This document shows positions 35,723 through 45,204 of a DNA stretch of 64,000 bases, piece by piece (position 1 is the stretch's first letter; every line of letters begins with the position of its first letter). The notes under the pieces are model-generated. The model searched no databases. It was given only the letters and a program-made list of their open reading frames with translations, and was not told the origin of the DNA. Origin of the DNA: Paenibacillus alkalitolerans (lineage in GTDB: Bacteria; Bacillota; Bacilli; Paenibacillales; YIM-B00363); the NCBI RefSeq assembly GCF_016482785.1, contig NZ_JAEMXM010000001.1, positions 774,940 to 838,939 of the forward strand, in the 5' to 3' direction. The position numbers and the translations under genes are program-made.

Positions 35723-37078
35723 CTATTTCATAGAACCGAAATCGATTGTTGCAATCGACGCTCCGATTCCAGGCTCGTTCGGTGCGTTGTCGCCGCGCGG
35801 CAGATCGAAGTTGCTGATGTACAGCATATTTCCGACAAAATAGAGGCTCGCCGGAAACTCAAGCGGTCCTTCATTATCGTTACGCGCGATTTCCTTTACT
35901 TTCCCGTCGAGAGTAACGCGCACAATCGCATTACGCTCGTTGGCCGCTACATATATTGCGCCGTCCGGCCCGAAGTTAAGGCCGTCCGCTCCATATAACA
36001 GCGGACTTTTCGCCAGCTGTTCCGGAGCGCCGAGCGAACCGTCCTCTTCCACCGTGAAGCGGTTCACTTCGCCGGAGCTGGTATTGCTCACATACAGATT
36101 ACCGTCTTGTCCGAAGGCAATCCCATTGACGACGATCAGCTGTTCCTGCCTTTCCGGAGTGATTCCGCTCTCGTAGGTGCTCAGTTCTCCACCCGGAGTC
36201 ACCTTATAGATATTTCCGGTAGCCCCGCCGGTGACATACAGATTGCCTTTGTCGTCGAAAGCCAGTCCGTTGGCACCTTTTACTCCGCTTATATATGTTT
36301 CTATCTTGGAAGTATCGAACGGTTCGCCTTCGAGATCCTGAGCATCGATTTTATAAATTAGACCTTCTTCTCCCCCGCTTGCGATGTACAAGTTTCCGTC
36401 TTTATCGAATGCCATGCCTGTTCCCGTACGAGGAAGCTCGGTAAGCACGTCCGTCTCCCCGCTGTCGGCAGAAATCCGGTAAAGCTTTTTCGAATCCATT
36501 TCAACGGTAAACACCCGGTTTTTCTCATCCGCAATGATGCCCTCGATTCGAAGCCCCGTTGCCTTCTCCGGGTCCAAGTCCTTCAAGATGGTAACCTGCG
36601 GTTTGTTCACGCCCTTATCTTTCTCTTTCTCTTCCGGTTTCGACATCAAGCTGACCGAGCGGGTCTGCTCGTCATATACGACCTTATATTCGAATATTTC
36701 GAAAACTGCGCGGACAGGTACCATCACAGCGCCATCTGCAATATACAGCGGTGCGGTTGATGGCTCTTCCATGTTGCCGGCCTTGTTATTATTTGCTCCC
36801 TCGGTCAGTTCAATGGTTACGCCTTCTCTGCTCAATGATAGCGACTTGGCTTCCTCGTTCCATTTCGCTTCCGCACTCAGCTGCTCAGCGACAATTTCAT
36901 ATGGAGCATATAGATGATGACTCACCAAACTGCTTTCCATGACAACTTCTTTCCCGTTAATCACCAGCTTCATGTCCGATTTGACCGTTTGGACCGATTC
37001 GGCCGCCCATCCCGCAGATGAGAGCGCCAGACAACCAAGCGCTGTAATAGCAGCAATCAACGGTTTCTTTCTCCTCAT
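35723..37078 (-). CDS. secreted protein: copper-amine-oxidase-N-like domain plus SMP-30/NHL beta-propeller
   Basis: A 451-residue exported protein: signal peptide ending near SSAGWAAE (~residue 26), a stalk-like copper amine oxidase N-terminal domain (MKLVINGKEV...VPVRAVFEIF, residues ~35-145), a charged KPEEKEKDKG linker, then a six-bladed SMP-30/gluconolactonase-like propeller with repeats such as GMAFDKDGNLYIASGG, GLAFDDKGNLYVTGG, GIAFGQDGNLYVS and GLNFGPDGAIYVA. This two-part layout is common in Paenibacillus cell-surface proteins. Enzymatic activity is not shown. Confidence 0.85.
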   Translation of the reverse strand: MRRKKPLIAAITALGCLALSSAGWAAESVQTVKSDMKLVINGKEVVMESSLVSHHLYAPYEIVAEQLSAEAKWNEEAKSLSLSREGVTIELTEGANNNKAGNMEEPSTAPLYIADGAVMVPVRAVFEIFEYKVVYDEQTRSVSLMSKPEEKEKDKGVNKPQVTILKDLDPEKATGLRIEGIIADEKNRVFTVEMDSKKLYRISADSGETDVLTELPRTGTGMAFDKDGNLYIASGGEEGLIYKIDAQDLEGEPFDTSKIETYISGVKGANGLAFDDKGNLYVTGGATGNIYKVTPGGELSTYESGITPERQEQLIVVNGIAFGQDGNLYVSNTSSGEVNRFTVEEDGSLGAPEQLAKSPLLYGADGLNFGPDGAIYVAANERNAIVRVTLDGKVKEIARNDNEGPLEFPASLYFVGNMLYISNFDLPRGDNAPNEPGIGASIATIDFGSMK

Positions 37079-37190
37079 TAATTCTCCTCCTTGAGTTTAT
37101 TTAGGCGTACTAGGCGAATGAAAGTCTAATACAAATTTATCCATTCGCCTGAAGGGTTAATATTCCTTCTTTTATAAATCGTTTACATAG

Positions 37191-37211
37191 AAAAAAAGAC
37201 CCGCGAGGGTC
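37191..37211 (-). terminator. terminator of the GNAT gene
   Basis: Minus strand GACCC-TCGC-GGGTC followed by seven T, 20 bases after the stop codon. Confidence 0.85.
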
Positions 37212-37231
37212 ATACTTCAGCTGACTTGCCG

Positions 37232-38311
37232 CTATATGAAGAATACCCCTCCGGTGAACGGCAGCGGGACGGGCTTCCAGTTGTTGCGTGCTTGCTCGGG
37301 CAGCTCGACGCCGCCGGATGCCCGGTCAAATATGAACGCAACGAGCTGTTCGGGCGTGAGGCTCTTTGCAATGTCGGCAACGGGTACGGTTGCGTTCTCC
37401 GCCGAGAGCCATGGCTTCAGCTGTTTCAGCAATGCATCCATGTTTACGATCTTAACCGTCCCTTCATTGTCTTCCTCTTCATATCCGACGCCGCTCATGA
37501 GCTGATGGATCGCCGTTTCATGCCAACCGACGCGCATTACAAGCGTGTCCGTTCCGCCGAGCAGCGAGTGGCATTTCCCGGCTAGACCCGCAACCAGTTC
37601 AGCTTTGCCCGCCCATTCGTATACGACGGCACGTTGATCTTTCGCTCCTACGACGGCAAAAGCTTGCACACCGCCTTCCGCCGTCTCTGCGACGAACACC
37701 TTTTGCCTTGCTTTCTCGATGCCGGCCACTGCTTCCGCCTTGATGAGTGCCGCCAAACCGTTCACGTCCGATTCGAAGCGAACATTTTGCGAGTGGGATA
37801 GTTCATGCAATGCGAAGATGTCGGATACATCAGCCTCCCTAACCGTGACGGCATCGGCGGAAGCGTGCTCCGCCGATAACGCTGCCGCGGCTTGGCCGTC
37901 GACCGTGTACTTTCTGACACGGCCGAACCGGCAGCAATCCACTCTCGTGTATAAGGAGCGCGTTCCCGATACAAACAACAGCGATGCCTCCGTACGATTC
38001 AGGTATGCAAAAATCTCCTCCAGCACCTGAGAAGCGATCCCGTGCCCCCGGTACGCGGGATCGGTGCATACCGAGCCGATGGAGAACGCCCTAAGTCGGG
38101 CTTCTCCTACGCAAACCGTCCAAGGGACCAACCCGAAGAAGGAAGCCAGCTTGCCTTGATCGAACGCTCCGAAAGACAAGTGCTTCACCCCACCGGAAAA
38201 TATGTAGGGAAAAGCAACGGCCATCGACGTTTGTTCCGCGTCTCGGAACGTCCGGTCGGACAGCTTCGCCGCCTCTTCCATCTCTTTATCACTCAGCATT
38301 CGAATTTCCAT
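37232..38311 (-). CDS. GNAT-family acetyltransferase, two-domain
   Basis: A 359-residue protein with an N-terminal GNAT domain: IGSVCTDPAYRGHGIASQVLEEIFAYL carries the acetyl-CoA loop (R-G-H-G-I-A, about residue 85). The C-terminal ~200 residues form a second GNAT-like/SCP-like half as in Eis-type proteins. Single-gene unit between its own terminator and the debris at 38.3-38.7 kb. Substrate unknown. Confidence 0.83.
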   Translation of the reverse strand: MEIRMLSDKEMEEAAKLSDRTFRDAEQTSMAVAFPYIFSGGVKHLSFGAFDQGKLASFFGLVPWTVCVGEARLRAFSIGSVCTDPAYRGHGIASQVLEEIFAYLNRTEASLLFVSGTRSLYTRVDCCRFGRVRKYTVDGQAAAALSAEHASADAVTVREADVSDIFALHELSHSQNVRFESDVNGLAALIKAEAVAGIEKARQKVFVAETAEGGVQAFAVVGAKDQRAVVYEWAGKAELVAGLAGKCHSLLGGTDTLVMRVGWHETAIHQLMSGVGYEEEDNEGTVKIVNMDALLKQLKPWLSAENATVPVADIAKSLTPEQLVAFIFDRASGGVELPEQARNNWKPVPLPFTGGVFFI

Positions 38312-38346
38312 GTAGGCATCATCTCCTTTTTATATATTCAAATTCT

Positions 38347-38640
38347 TTATCCGTTCAGCCATTCCTTCAAGTATGAGCGGACAAATTCGTCATCGTGCAA
38401 ATGTAGGTAGTCGCGGTACACCCGGTCAATCTCCTCCGCTTGGCCGGGGGATAACGTTCTGATCCGGCAAATTGATGCGCGGGTTTTTCGAAATTACTTT
38501 TATTTTCGAGATTGATCCGATGTCTTCTGGCCGAATGCGCGAAAAATCGTTGCATTTGAATGAATCTCGCTCGATGGTGTCTTCGACGCCAATCCTTGGT
38601 ATTTCAGCAAGTGGTATTTGCCGTACCATAGTGAAGCACG
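38347..38640 (-). pseudogene. unrecognised small gene, apparently frameshifted
   Basis: Two minus-strand frames look protein-like and abut: an upstream one starting MVRQIPLAEIPRIGVEDTIE and reaching KVISKNPRINLPDQNVI, and a downstream one reading PGQAEEIDRVYRDYLHLHDD... to a stop at 38347. They join at a CCCCC run near 38453-38457, where a one-base change would give one protein of about 95 residues. I do not recognise the family and see no ribosome site before the ATG. Confidence 0.35.
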
Positions 38641-38667
38641 CGCAGCGTGCATCAGGTAGACCATTGA

Positions 38668-38700
38668 AGGTGCACCGCCCTCTTGTTGGGCGGTGCACCT
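38668..38700. terminator. long perfect hairpin
   Basis: 13-bp perfect arms AGGTGCACCGCCC and GGGCGGTGCACCT with a 7-nt loop. There is only a short T-stretch after it on the plus strand. It could be a terminator or a remnant of a mobile-element end. Confidence 0.5.
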
Positions 38701-38714
38701 ATTTTCCCCAGAAA

Positions 38715-38748
38715 CAAAAAAGAGGAACCGCCGTCAAGCGAGTTCCTC
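38715..38748 (-). terminator. terminator of the metallophosphoesterase gene
   Basis: Minus strand GAGGAAC / GTTCCTC arms with a 13-nt loop and six T following, just after the stop codon. Confidence 0.75.
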
Positions 38749-38755
38749 CGGTTTA

Positions 38756-39766
38756 TCAAGCGATTGAATCTTCTTTGGCGTTCGTCTTCTTGCCGATCAT
38801 TAGCACTCGATCCGGCTCCCGGCCGTAGCCTTTGATCACCAGCCCTTCGGGGTAAACCCGAACGATGGAGTACGCATTGGTATCGGCCGTTTCGACCATA
38901 CCTTTGAAGTTTAAATAGTGTATCCCGTTCTTCTCCGCATAGTTTCCGGCATGATTATGACCGTTGAAATAAGCTACCACATTGCCGGCGGACTCGAACG
39001 CCTTGATCAGAGCATCATCGTTCCACGTGTTATGCATGTTTTCCGGAGCAAGCGGCATGTGTCCCATTACAATAACCTTCTCCCCCGCCAGGACGGACTT
39101 TGCGAGAACATTTTGCAGCCAAACCATCTGCTCCGAGCCGACGCCTCCGTTCCACGTCTGTGCATTGTCGACTCCGCTCCATTTCAACACCTCATAGATG
39201 TTCCGGGCTTCATTGTATTTCTCCGAACCGACGGGATACGCGTAAGTGCTGATGTCATTCGTATCCAGTACGATAAAGCGCCATCCTTGATAGCCGAAAT
39301 CATAGTATAAGCCGGGCATGCCAAGCAGTCTCGCAACTTTCTCGCCTTCCATCGCAAAGTCGTGGTTACCCAGCAAATGATACTTCGGCACGTTCACTTG
39401 ATTGAATACGGGGAGAATCTTCGAGAAACTGGCGGCATCCCGGTCGATAAAATCGCCAAGGTGGACGGCGAAGGCAAGATCGTTCTTATTGAATGTGTCT
39501 ACGGCTTCCGCAAGCTTCTCCAGAGAAGCGCGATAATAACGGGTTCCTTTCGGATCGACATCTGCATATTGCGCGTCAGCCACAAGGCCGAACTGGAAGC
39601 TCATCTCCCCAAATTTATGGGAAGGAGCTTCAGATGCAGCCTTGGCAGCTGGAATGCCGGTTAAGGGGCTAAGCAATGACAATCCTAACGTCACTCCGGC
39701 CAACTTTGTCGTCTTCTCCAGGAAAGTGCGCCGATCCATCTCTTTGTCGAAGAAGTCTCTTTTCAT
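38756..39766 (-). CDS. Tat-exported metallophosphoesterase
   Basis: A 336-residue calcineurin-like phosphoesterase. N-terminus DRRTFLEKTTKLAGVTLGLSLL is a Tat-like signal (R-R-T-F-L). Metal-site motifs: LVADAQYADVD (D-x-Q in place of the more usual D-x-H), VHLGDFIDRD, LLGNHDFAM, MGHMPLAPEN and NGHNHAGNY. The D-A-Q pattern and size resemble Mn2+-dependent ADP-ribose/CDP-alcohol diphosphatases. It faces away from the PhoD gene across a 490-bp gap; both products are predicted to leave the cell folded. Confidence 0.86.
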   Translation of the reverse strand: MKRDFFDKEMDRRTFLEKTTKLAGVTLGLSLLSPLTGIPAAKAASEAPSHKFGEMSFQFGLVADAQYADVDPKGTRYYRASLEKLAEAVDTFNKNDLAFAVHLGDFIDRDAASFSKILPVFNQVNVPKYHLLGNHDFAMEGEKVARLLGMPGLYYDFGYQGWRFIVLDTNDISTYAYPVGSEKYNEARNIYEVLKWSGVDNAQTWNGGVGSEQMVWLQNVLAKSVLAGEKVIVMGHMPLAPENMHNTWNDDALIKAFESAGNVVAYFNGHNHAGNYAEKNGIHYLNFKGMVETADTNAYSIVRVYPEGLVIKGYGREPDRVLMIGKKTNAKEDSIA

Positions 39767-40253
39767 TGTTATTTTCCTCCTTTTACTATGAATCTAGTAA
39801 AAAGGTAAAGGAAAAATATTAATGGAATGTTTGGGCAACGTTGATGTTTTGTAAAAATGAATTTATAAATACTTCATTTGAGTTTTACACTTCCTTGACA
39901 AACGCCGCGTATTCTTATCTAAATCTAAAAATATATATTTTCTCAGGTTAATTGGAGGTGAATTGATGTCATGACGTTCCAAAACATTGCCGGAGTTATT
40001 CAGAAACTTCGCAAGAACATTAAGCGTATTCAAAAGCGCCACCCGAGTCTTGTTGGGATTGGATGAAGATGCAGGTTTTCTATGAATCTTGTTTTTTTAC
40101 CGATAGGGAGTTCGATATGATGAGAGACCGTACAATAAAATGGACTGCTCGAAATGCCGTAACTTGAACCCCAATCTTTCAACGAAACAAAAACGGTTTA
40201 AACTCTCGTTTGCTAGATTTAACTGTATAGTCAAATAAAGCAGGAGGTTGAAC
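39767..40253. other. intergenic region between the two phosphoesterase genes
   Basis: About 490 bases, AT-rich near 39780-39960. It contains one small candidate ORF (39971-40066, separate entry) and a TTGACA at 39895-39900 with only a poor -10 about 17 bases on. No clear Pho-box repeats were identified. Confidence 0.4.
39971..40066 (+). CDS. candidate 31-residue basic peptide
   Basis: ATG at 39971 preceded by a strong GGAGGTGA and encoding a short, strongly basic, amphipathic peptide that starts MTFQNIAGVIQKLRKNIKRI and ends VGIG. No homologue is recognised. Only the ribosome site and composition support it. Confidence 0.35.
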   Translation: MTFQNIAGVIQKLRKNIKRIQKRHPSLVGIG

Positions 40254-42122
40254 ATGGATAAAACTCGCAGAATTTTTCTAAAGTCCCTTCTTGCCGGCTC
40301 AGCTCTTCTTGTGGCTGAAAGCTTGAGCGGAAACAGTCTCGTCAACATGGTCAAGGCAGCAGATAACGAAAAGCCGTCAAATCTGCCGATTTTTACCCCG
40401 GTTTATAGTCCGGGTGCAGGTTTTCCGCAGTCGGTTGCTTCCGGAGACCCGACTCCGTCTGGGGTGATTCTTTGGACGAGAGTGGATCCTTCTATCATCC
40501 AAGGGGTCAGCGGAAATGAGTATAATCCCGGTTTGATGGAATGGATTCAGGATTCTTCGAAATCCAAGGTCAATTCCTCTGTTGTGGAAGCGATTAATAA
40601 CGGGCAATTTATTATGTTCGAGATCAGTACCGAGCCGGATTTCAGTTCAACTGTATTGCGGGGATACGCGCCAATCTATAGTGATTTTGACAATGTTGTG
40701 AAGATTGACTTGGATGGATACCTTTCTCCACGAACCACCTATTACTATCGCTTTGTAACTAAACCGGGTTATGTGAGCAAAGCAGGAAAATTTAAAACCC
40801 TGCCGGAATCTGACGCATATTTGTCCTCTGCTCGGTTTGCTTATATTTCTTGCGGTGATTATACGAACGGCTACTTTAATGTTTTACGCTTTATTGCCGA
40901 GGAGGAACTGGACTTTGTCGTACATCTCGGTGATTACGTTTATGAATCTGTCGGTGATCCCACTTATCAAAATCCGCTCCCTGACCGGCAAATCACTTTG
41001 CCAAGCAACACGTCAAAAGCATTTACGATTGATGACTACAGAACACTTTACCATACGTATCGTTCCGACCCCGATATGCAGAAAATGCATGAAAACCATG
41101 CGATAATTGCGATCTGGGACGACCATGAGTTTGCTAATGATACGTACTATCCGGCGGTGGCACCGGATGACAGCCTTGAATCATCCCCCGCCCGCAGATT
41201 GACTGCCAACCAGGTATGGTTTGAATACATGCCGGCCCGGGTGACATTCGATCCGACTCTCGGTTTCAAAGATTCTCTAAAAATCTATCGTTCGATGAAA
41301 CTTGGAAATCTGGCCGAGCTGATCCTGACAGATGAAAGACTGTACCGCAGCTCTCACCCTTGCGGGGAAGGAGAAATCGGTGAGAGATATCTGGCTGACG
41401 GATGCGACAAGATTCATGACCCGAATCAATCAATGCTCGGTGTAACAACGAGCGATCAGAGAAACTGGTTTTTAAACCGGGTGAAAACCTCGACGGCCGT
41501 TTGGAAGATCTGGGGGAATGAAGTACAATTCGTACCTCTGAAGCTGCTGGGGAAGTACGTGAATCTTGATGCTTGGGATGGATTTGCAGGAGAACGCAAG
41601 TTGATTTCACAAGAATTAAAAGATGCGGGAGTTCAGAATTTTATTGTCATAACCGGGGATTTTCATACATTTGAAGCCAACGTCATGAAAGTTGACTATG
41701 AAAATGATCCGGATTCGAGTGCGATCGGTATCGAGCTGATGGTGGGTTCGGTCACTTCCTCCAATCTGAAAGAATTGATCGAACAAGCTGTTTATGGACG
41801 AATTACCAACTCGAATCCGCTTCCCCTGCCGGTGATGAAAGAAATAATAGAGCGATTTATGGGGCCAATTACCGTTATAAGTGATGCGATTGTCAGTGAG
41901 GCGATAAATAAATTAACAAGCCTCCTTCGAATCGAAAATCCATGGATTAAGCTGTTTGACAGCACAACTCATGGGTACTGCATTCTGGAACTGACAATGA
42001 ATAAGGCAACTTGGACGGCCTATTCGGTGGATACGGTGAAATCCCGAAATGCAAGCAAACGATTGTTGTGGCAATGCGAAGTGCCGCAGGGAAGAACGAC
42101 CCTCAACGTGATTGCCGGGTAA
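40254..42122 (+). CDS. phoD: PhoD-family alkaline phosphatase/phosphodiesterase, Tat-exported
   Basis: A 622-residue PhoD. A classical Tat signal TRRIFLKS is at residues 3-10. The PhoD N domain has QSVASGDPTPSGVILWTRVDP (partly), and the catalytic domain has YISCGDYTNGY, FVVHLGDYVYE, IWDDHEFANDTY and VITGDFHTFEAN, the metal (Fe/Ca) ligands. It hydrolyses phosphodiesters such as teichoic acids. ATG at 40254 lies six bases after AGGAGG; a TTG at 40248 overlaps that site. Confidence 0.9.
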   Translation: MDKTRRIFLKSLLAGSALLVAESLSGNSLVNMVKAADNEKPSNLPIFTPVYSPGAGFPQSVASGDPTPSGVILWTRVDPSIIQGVSGNEYNPGLMEWIQDSSKSKVNSSVVEAINNGQFIMFEISTEPDFSSTVLRGYAPIYSDFDNVVKIDLDGYLSPRTTYYYRFVTKPGYVSKAGKFKTLPESDAYLSSARFAYISCGDYTNGYFNVLRFIAEEELDFVVHLGDYVYESVGDPTYQNPLPDRQITLPSNTSKAFTIDDYRTLYHTYRSDPDMQKMHENHAIIAIWDDHEFANDTYYPAVAPDDSLESSPARRLTANQVWFEYMPARVTFDPTLGFKDSLKIYRSMKLGNLAELILTDERLYRSSHPCGEGEIGERYLADGCDKIHDPNQSMLGVTTSDQRNWFLNRVKTSTAVWKIWGNEVQFVPLKLLGKYVNLDAWDGFAGERKLISQELKDAGVQNFIVITGDFHTFEANVMKVDYENDPDSSAIGIELMVGSVTSSNLKELIEQAVYGRITNSNPLPLPVMKEIIERFMGPITVISDAIVSEAINKLTSLLRIENPWIKLFDSTTHGYCILELTMNKATWTAYSVDTVKSRNASKRLLWQCEVPQGRTTLNVIAG

Positions 42123-42130
42123 AAAAATAC

Positions 42131-42175
42131 CAGTGTGCCGTGAGGAATAATGTCTCAAAGCACACTGTTATTTAT
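42131..42175 (+). terminator. terminator of phoD
   Basis: CAGTGTGC (42131-42138) / GCACACTG (42160-42167) with an inner TGAG/CTCA pair, followed by TTATTTATT. Confidence 0.75.
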
Positions 42176-42256
42176 TGTATCGATATCGCATCGATTAACC
42201 GTAGATTCTGCAGTAAAACCGCCCGTGGAACAAGTGCAGATAATAATATATCCTGA

Positions 42257-43723
42257 TCATGGTTTGACAAATACTGTTTTGATTGATGTATAGAATTCAA
42301 TGGCTGCTTGCCCCTGCTCGCGTGAATGAGAGCTGGATTGCTTCATGCCGCCAAACGGGGCCTGCAGTTCCACACCGGCAGATTCTGCGTTGATTCGCAC
42401 GAGGCCGGCCTCGATTTCGTTTATGAATGAAAGCATGCTGCCGATGTTTTTGGTAAAGATGGACGCGCTTAACCCAAATTTGACGTCGTTGGCGATGTCA
42501 AATGCTTGTTCAAGCGTGTCCACTTTGATCAAGGCGAGAACGGGTCCAAATATCTCTTCTTGAGCGATGGTCATGTCGGATGTGACGTTTTCAAAAACGG
42601 TCGGCTCCACGTAAAAACCTTGCTCCAGTCCGTTCTCTGTCAGCCTGCGGCCGCCGTAAACGAGCGTGGCACCTTCCGCGATGCCTTTTTCAATATAAGA
42701 CAGCACGGTGGTTAATTGGCTTTCACTTGCGCAGGGGCCCATCCAGGTGGTGTCATGCAGCCCGTCACCGATTTGTAACTGCTGTACCTTCGCCAGCAAT
42801 TTTTCTTTAAACGCGTCATACACCTCGCTCTGAACGATTACCCGGCTGGTCGCCGTACACTTTTGCCCTGTGGAGCGAAGCCCGCCGCTGACCGTCGCCT
42901 CTACCGCGAGATCAAGATCTGCATCAGCGGCTACAATCACCGGATTTTTGCCGCCCATCTCCAGCTGGTATTTCGCGCCCCGCGCCAGCGCACCCAGCCC
43001 CACGCGTTTACCTACTTCATCGGAGCCGGTAAAGGTAATACCATTGATGCCAGGGTGATCGATGATGCCTTGGCCGATGACGGAACCGGGGCCGGTCACC
43101 AAGTTGACGACACCTGAAGGCAACCCTGCTTCAGCAAAACACTCGATCACTTTTGCAGCTGTCACAGCGGTCTCCTGGGCCGGCTTGAATACGACCGTAT
43201 TTCCGTAAACGAGTGCGGGCGCGATTTTCCAGATAGGAATGGCTACGGGGAAATTCCACGGTGTAATCACACCGACTACGCCGAGCGGCACTCGCGTGGT
43301 AAACATGAAGGCTTCGCTGTCAGTCGATGGAATCACGTCCCCTACCTTGCGCATTCCTTCTCCGGCGTAATAGCGCAGAATGGCAATACCACGGGCGGTT
43401 TCACCCTTCGCTTCCGGATAGGTTTTGCCCATTTCCCTGGTCATCGTCTCGGCGATCTCATCCAGCCGCTTTTCCAGTGCGTTTGCCACCTTGTACAGGT
43501 ACTCTCCACGTGCGGGCGCGGAAAGTTTGCGCCATGTTTGCTGTGCCTGTTTAGCTGCAGCTACCGCCTGATCGAGGTCATCCCGGCCGGATTTTTGTAC
43601 ATACCCGACAATTTCTCGTTTGTTAGCCGGATTCATACTAGGATCTACCTGGTTGGTCGAAGCGGGGATCCAACTGCCGTTCACGTAGTTCAGATACGTT
43701 TTGACTTCCGTTTTCACTATCAT
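42257..43723 (-). CDS. aldehyde dehydrogenase, likely 2-oxoglutarate semialdehyde dehydrogenase
   Basis: A 488-residue NAD(P)-dependent ALDH. Cofactor and catalytic motifs: [20 protein letters not shown] (partly), LEMGGKNP (catalytic Glu, ~residue 250), and [14 protein letters not shown] (catalytic Cys, ~284). It closely resembles KGSADH enzymes (YcbD/GucD type) and is the last gene of a sugar-acid cluster where 2-oxoglutarate semialdehyde is the expected intermediate. ATG at 43723 with AAAGGAG is chosen over a longer frame. Confidence 0.85.
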   Translation of the reverse strand: MIVKTEVKTYLNYVNGSWIPASTNQVDPSMNPANKREIVGYVQKSGRDDLDQAVAAAKQAQQTWRKLSAPARGEYLYKVANALEKRLDEIAETMTREMGKTYPEAKGETARGIAILRYYAGEGMRKVGDVIPSTDSEAFMFTTRVPLGVVGVITPWNFPVAIPIWKIAPALVYGNTVVFKPAQETAVTAAKVIECFAEAGLPSGVVNLVTGPGSVIGQGIIDHPGINGITFTGSDEVGKRVGLGALARGAKYQLEMGGKNPVIVAADADLDLAVEATVSGGLRSTGQKCTATSRVIVQSEVYDAFKEKLLAKVQQLQIGDGLHDTTWMGPCASESQLTTVLSYIEKGIAEGATLVYGGRRLTENGLEQGFYVEPTVFENVTSDMTIAQEEIFGPVLALIKVDTLEQAFDIANDVKFGLSASIFTKNIGSMLSFINEIEAGLVRINAESAGVELQAPFGGMKQSSSHSREQGQAAIEFYTSIKTVFVKP

Positions 43724-43736
43724 TTGTTCCACTCCT

Positions 43737-44912
43737 TTAAAAGGTAGGTCCGATCCGCCAGATGCCAAAATCGTGCTGTTTGAGGATTTCCGATTTGGTC
43801 AGCTTTCCCGATGCGACCAGCGACACTTCATCAAAGATCCGCTGTCCGACAGCTTCAATCGATTCCTGTCCGTCGATGATCGAGCCAGAATTAATGTCAA
43901 TGTTGTCAGCCATTTTTTCAAAGATTGCGGTATTGGTGGCAATTTTGATCACAGGTGCGATCGGCGAACCGGTTGGCGTTCCCCTCCCGGTGGTAAACAG
44001 AACGACTTGCGCTCCACCCGCCACCATTCCAGTGAGTTGCTCAATGTCATGTCCAGGCGTATCCATCCAGACCAACCCTTTTTTGCTTGGTGTTTGCGCG
44101 TAGTCAATCAGTTCTTGTAAAGGTCGGCTGCCCGCTTTGTTAGCTGCTCCCAATGACTTTTCCTCGAGGGAGCTTAACCCGCCTTTGATGTTACCCGGGC
44201 TCGGATTACCTGTGCGGATGTCCACTCCCATCATGAAGGCGCGGTCCTCCATCGCTTTGATCACTTCATACACCCGCTTCGCCACTTTTTCATCCACTGC
44301 CCGGTTCGCCAGCAGATGCTCGGCACCGATCAATTCGGTCGTTTCCGCAAGAATTGAGGTGCCGCCGCGATCGACAATCATATCACTGACGACGCCCACC
44401 GCCGGATTCGCCGAGAGGCCCGAGCAGGCATCGGAGCCTCCGCACTCCGTCCCGACGATTATTTCGCTGAAATCGCACAAATCTCTCATTTGCGCCGATG
44501 CATCCTGAACGATCTTGGCGGCGATTTTCGCTCCATGCGCAATTGCCGTCAACGTCCCACCGTGATCCTGGATGGAAACGACCTCTACCGGCTTGCCCGT
44601 CTTGGCGATTTCCCCTGCCACGCTTCTTGCCTGGTGAGTCTCGCAGCCGAGTCCGAGAACGACAACGCCGTATACGTTGGGATTAGCTCCCATCCCTGCG
44701 TAGGTGCGAAAGGTTTGCTCGTAATCGACTCCGACTTGAGCACATCCGTGCTGATGGATGAACGATACGGTCCCCTGTACCAGTTCGGTAATCTGCTTGG
44801 CCGCCTGCGTGGCACAGGTAATGGTCGGCAGGATCAGCACATGATTGCGCACCCCCACTTTGCCATCCGGCCGCCTGTACCCCCAAAACTTCCCGTTAAC
44901 CAGCGTCGACAA
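43737..44912 (-). CDS. UxaA-family hydro-lyase, large subunit
   Basis: A 391-residue protein corresponding to the catalytic (large) part of altronate/galactarate dehydratases and of sulfolactate sulfo-lyase SuyB. Signatures: [21 protein letters not shown] (partly), [37 protein letters not shown] and [19 protein letters not shown]. Start taken as TTG at 44912, behind a nine-base perfect anti-SD match GAGGTGATC. It overlaps the SAF-subunit gene by 17 bases, so both are made together. Confidence 0.83.
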   Translation of the reverse strand: MSTLVNGKFWGYRRPDGKVGVRNHVLILPTITCATQAAKQITELVQGTVSFIHQHGCAQVGVDYEQTFRTYAGMGANPNVYGVVVLGLGCETHQARSVAGEIAKTGKPVEVVSIQDHGGTLTAIAHGAKIAAKIVQDASAQMRDLCDFSEIIVGTECGGSDACSGLSANPAVGVVSDMIVDRGGTSILAETTELIGAEHLLANRAVDEKVAKRVYEVIKAMEDRAFMMGVDIRTGNPSPGNIKGGLSSLEEKSLGAANKAGSRPLQELIDYAQTPSKKGLVWMDTPGHDIEQLTGMVAGGAQVVLFTTGRGTPTGSPIAPVIKIATNTAIFEKMADNIDINSGSIIDGQESIEAVGQRIFDEVSLVASGKLTKSEILKQHDFGIWRIGPTF

Positions 44913-45204
44913 TGCGATCACCTCTTCCCCGTTTGCCTTCCAGATTGTGAACGTGTACGTGTTCTCCCGCCCTGATATCTTTGGTTGCCACGCCAATCAC
45001 TTCGCCGTACTTGAGTATGTCTTCACCCTGTTTCATCGGGACAACGGCAAATTTGTGCCCGAATTCGATCGGATCCTGCAGCGTAACCTCGAAGGTTTTA
45101 TCCTGGCACGTTACAATGACCAACTCACCGGCGGCAATGGACTCCAATGCAACCGCCACTTTATCCTGCGACTTCATCATCACCGTATTGTAAATTTTCG
45201 TCAT
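44896..45204 (-). CDS. UxaA-family SAF-domain small subunit
   Basis: A 102-residue protein matching the N-terminal SAF domain of altronate/galactarate dehydratase or SuyA. It ends with YGEVIGVATKDIRAGEHVHVHN, the SAF signature (G-E-x-I-G-x-A-T, H-V-H). In many organisms the SAF and catalytic parts are fused; here they are separate genes, as in SuyAB. Its ATG overlaps the FAH stop codon. Confidence 0.85.
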   Translation of the reverse strand: MTKIYNTVMMKSQDKVAVALESIAAGELVIVTCQDKTFEVTLQDPIEFGHKFAVVPMKQGEDILKYGEVIGVATKDIRAGEHVHVHNLEGKRGRGDRIVDAG

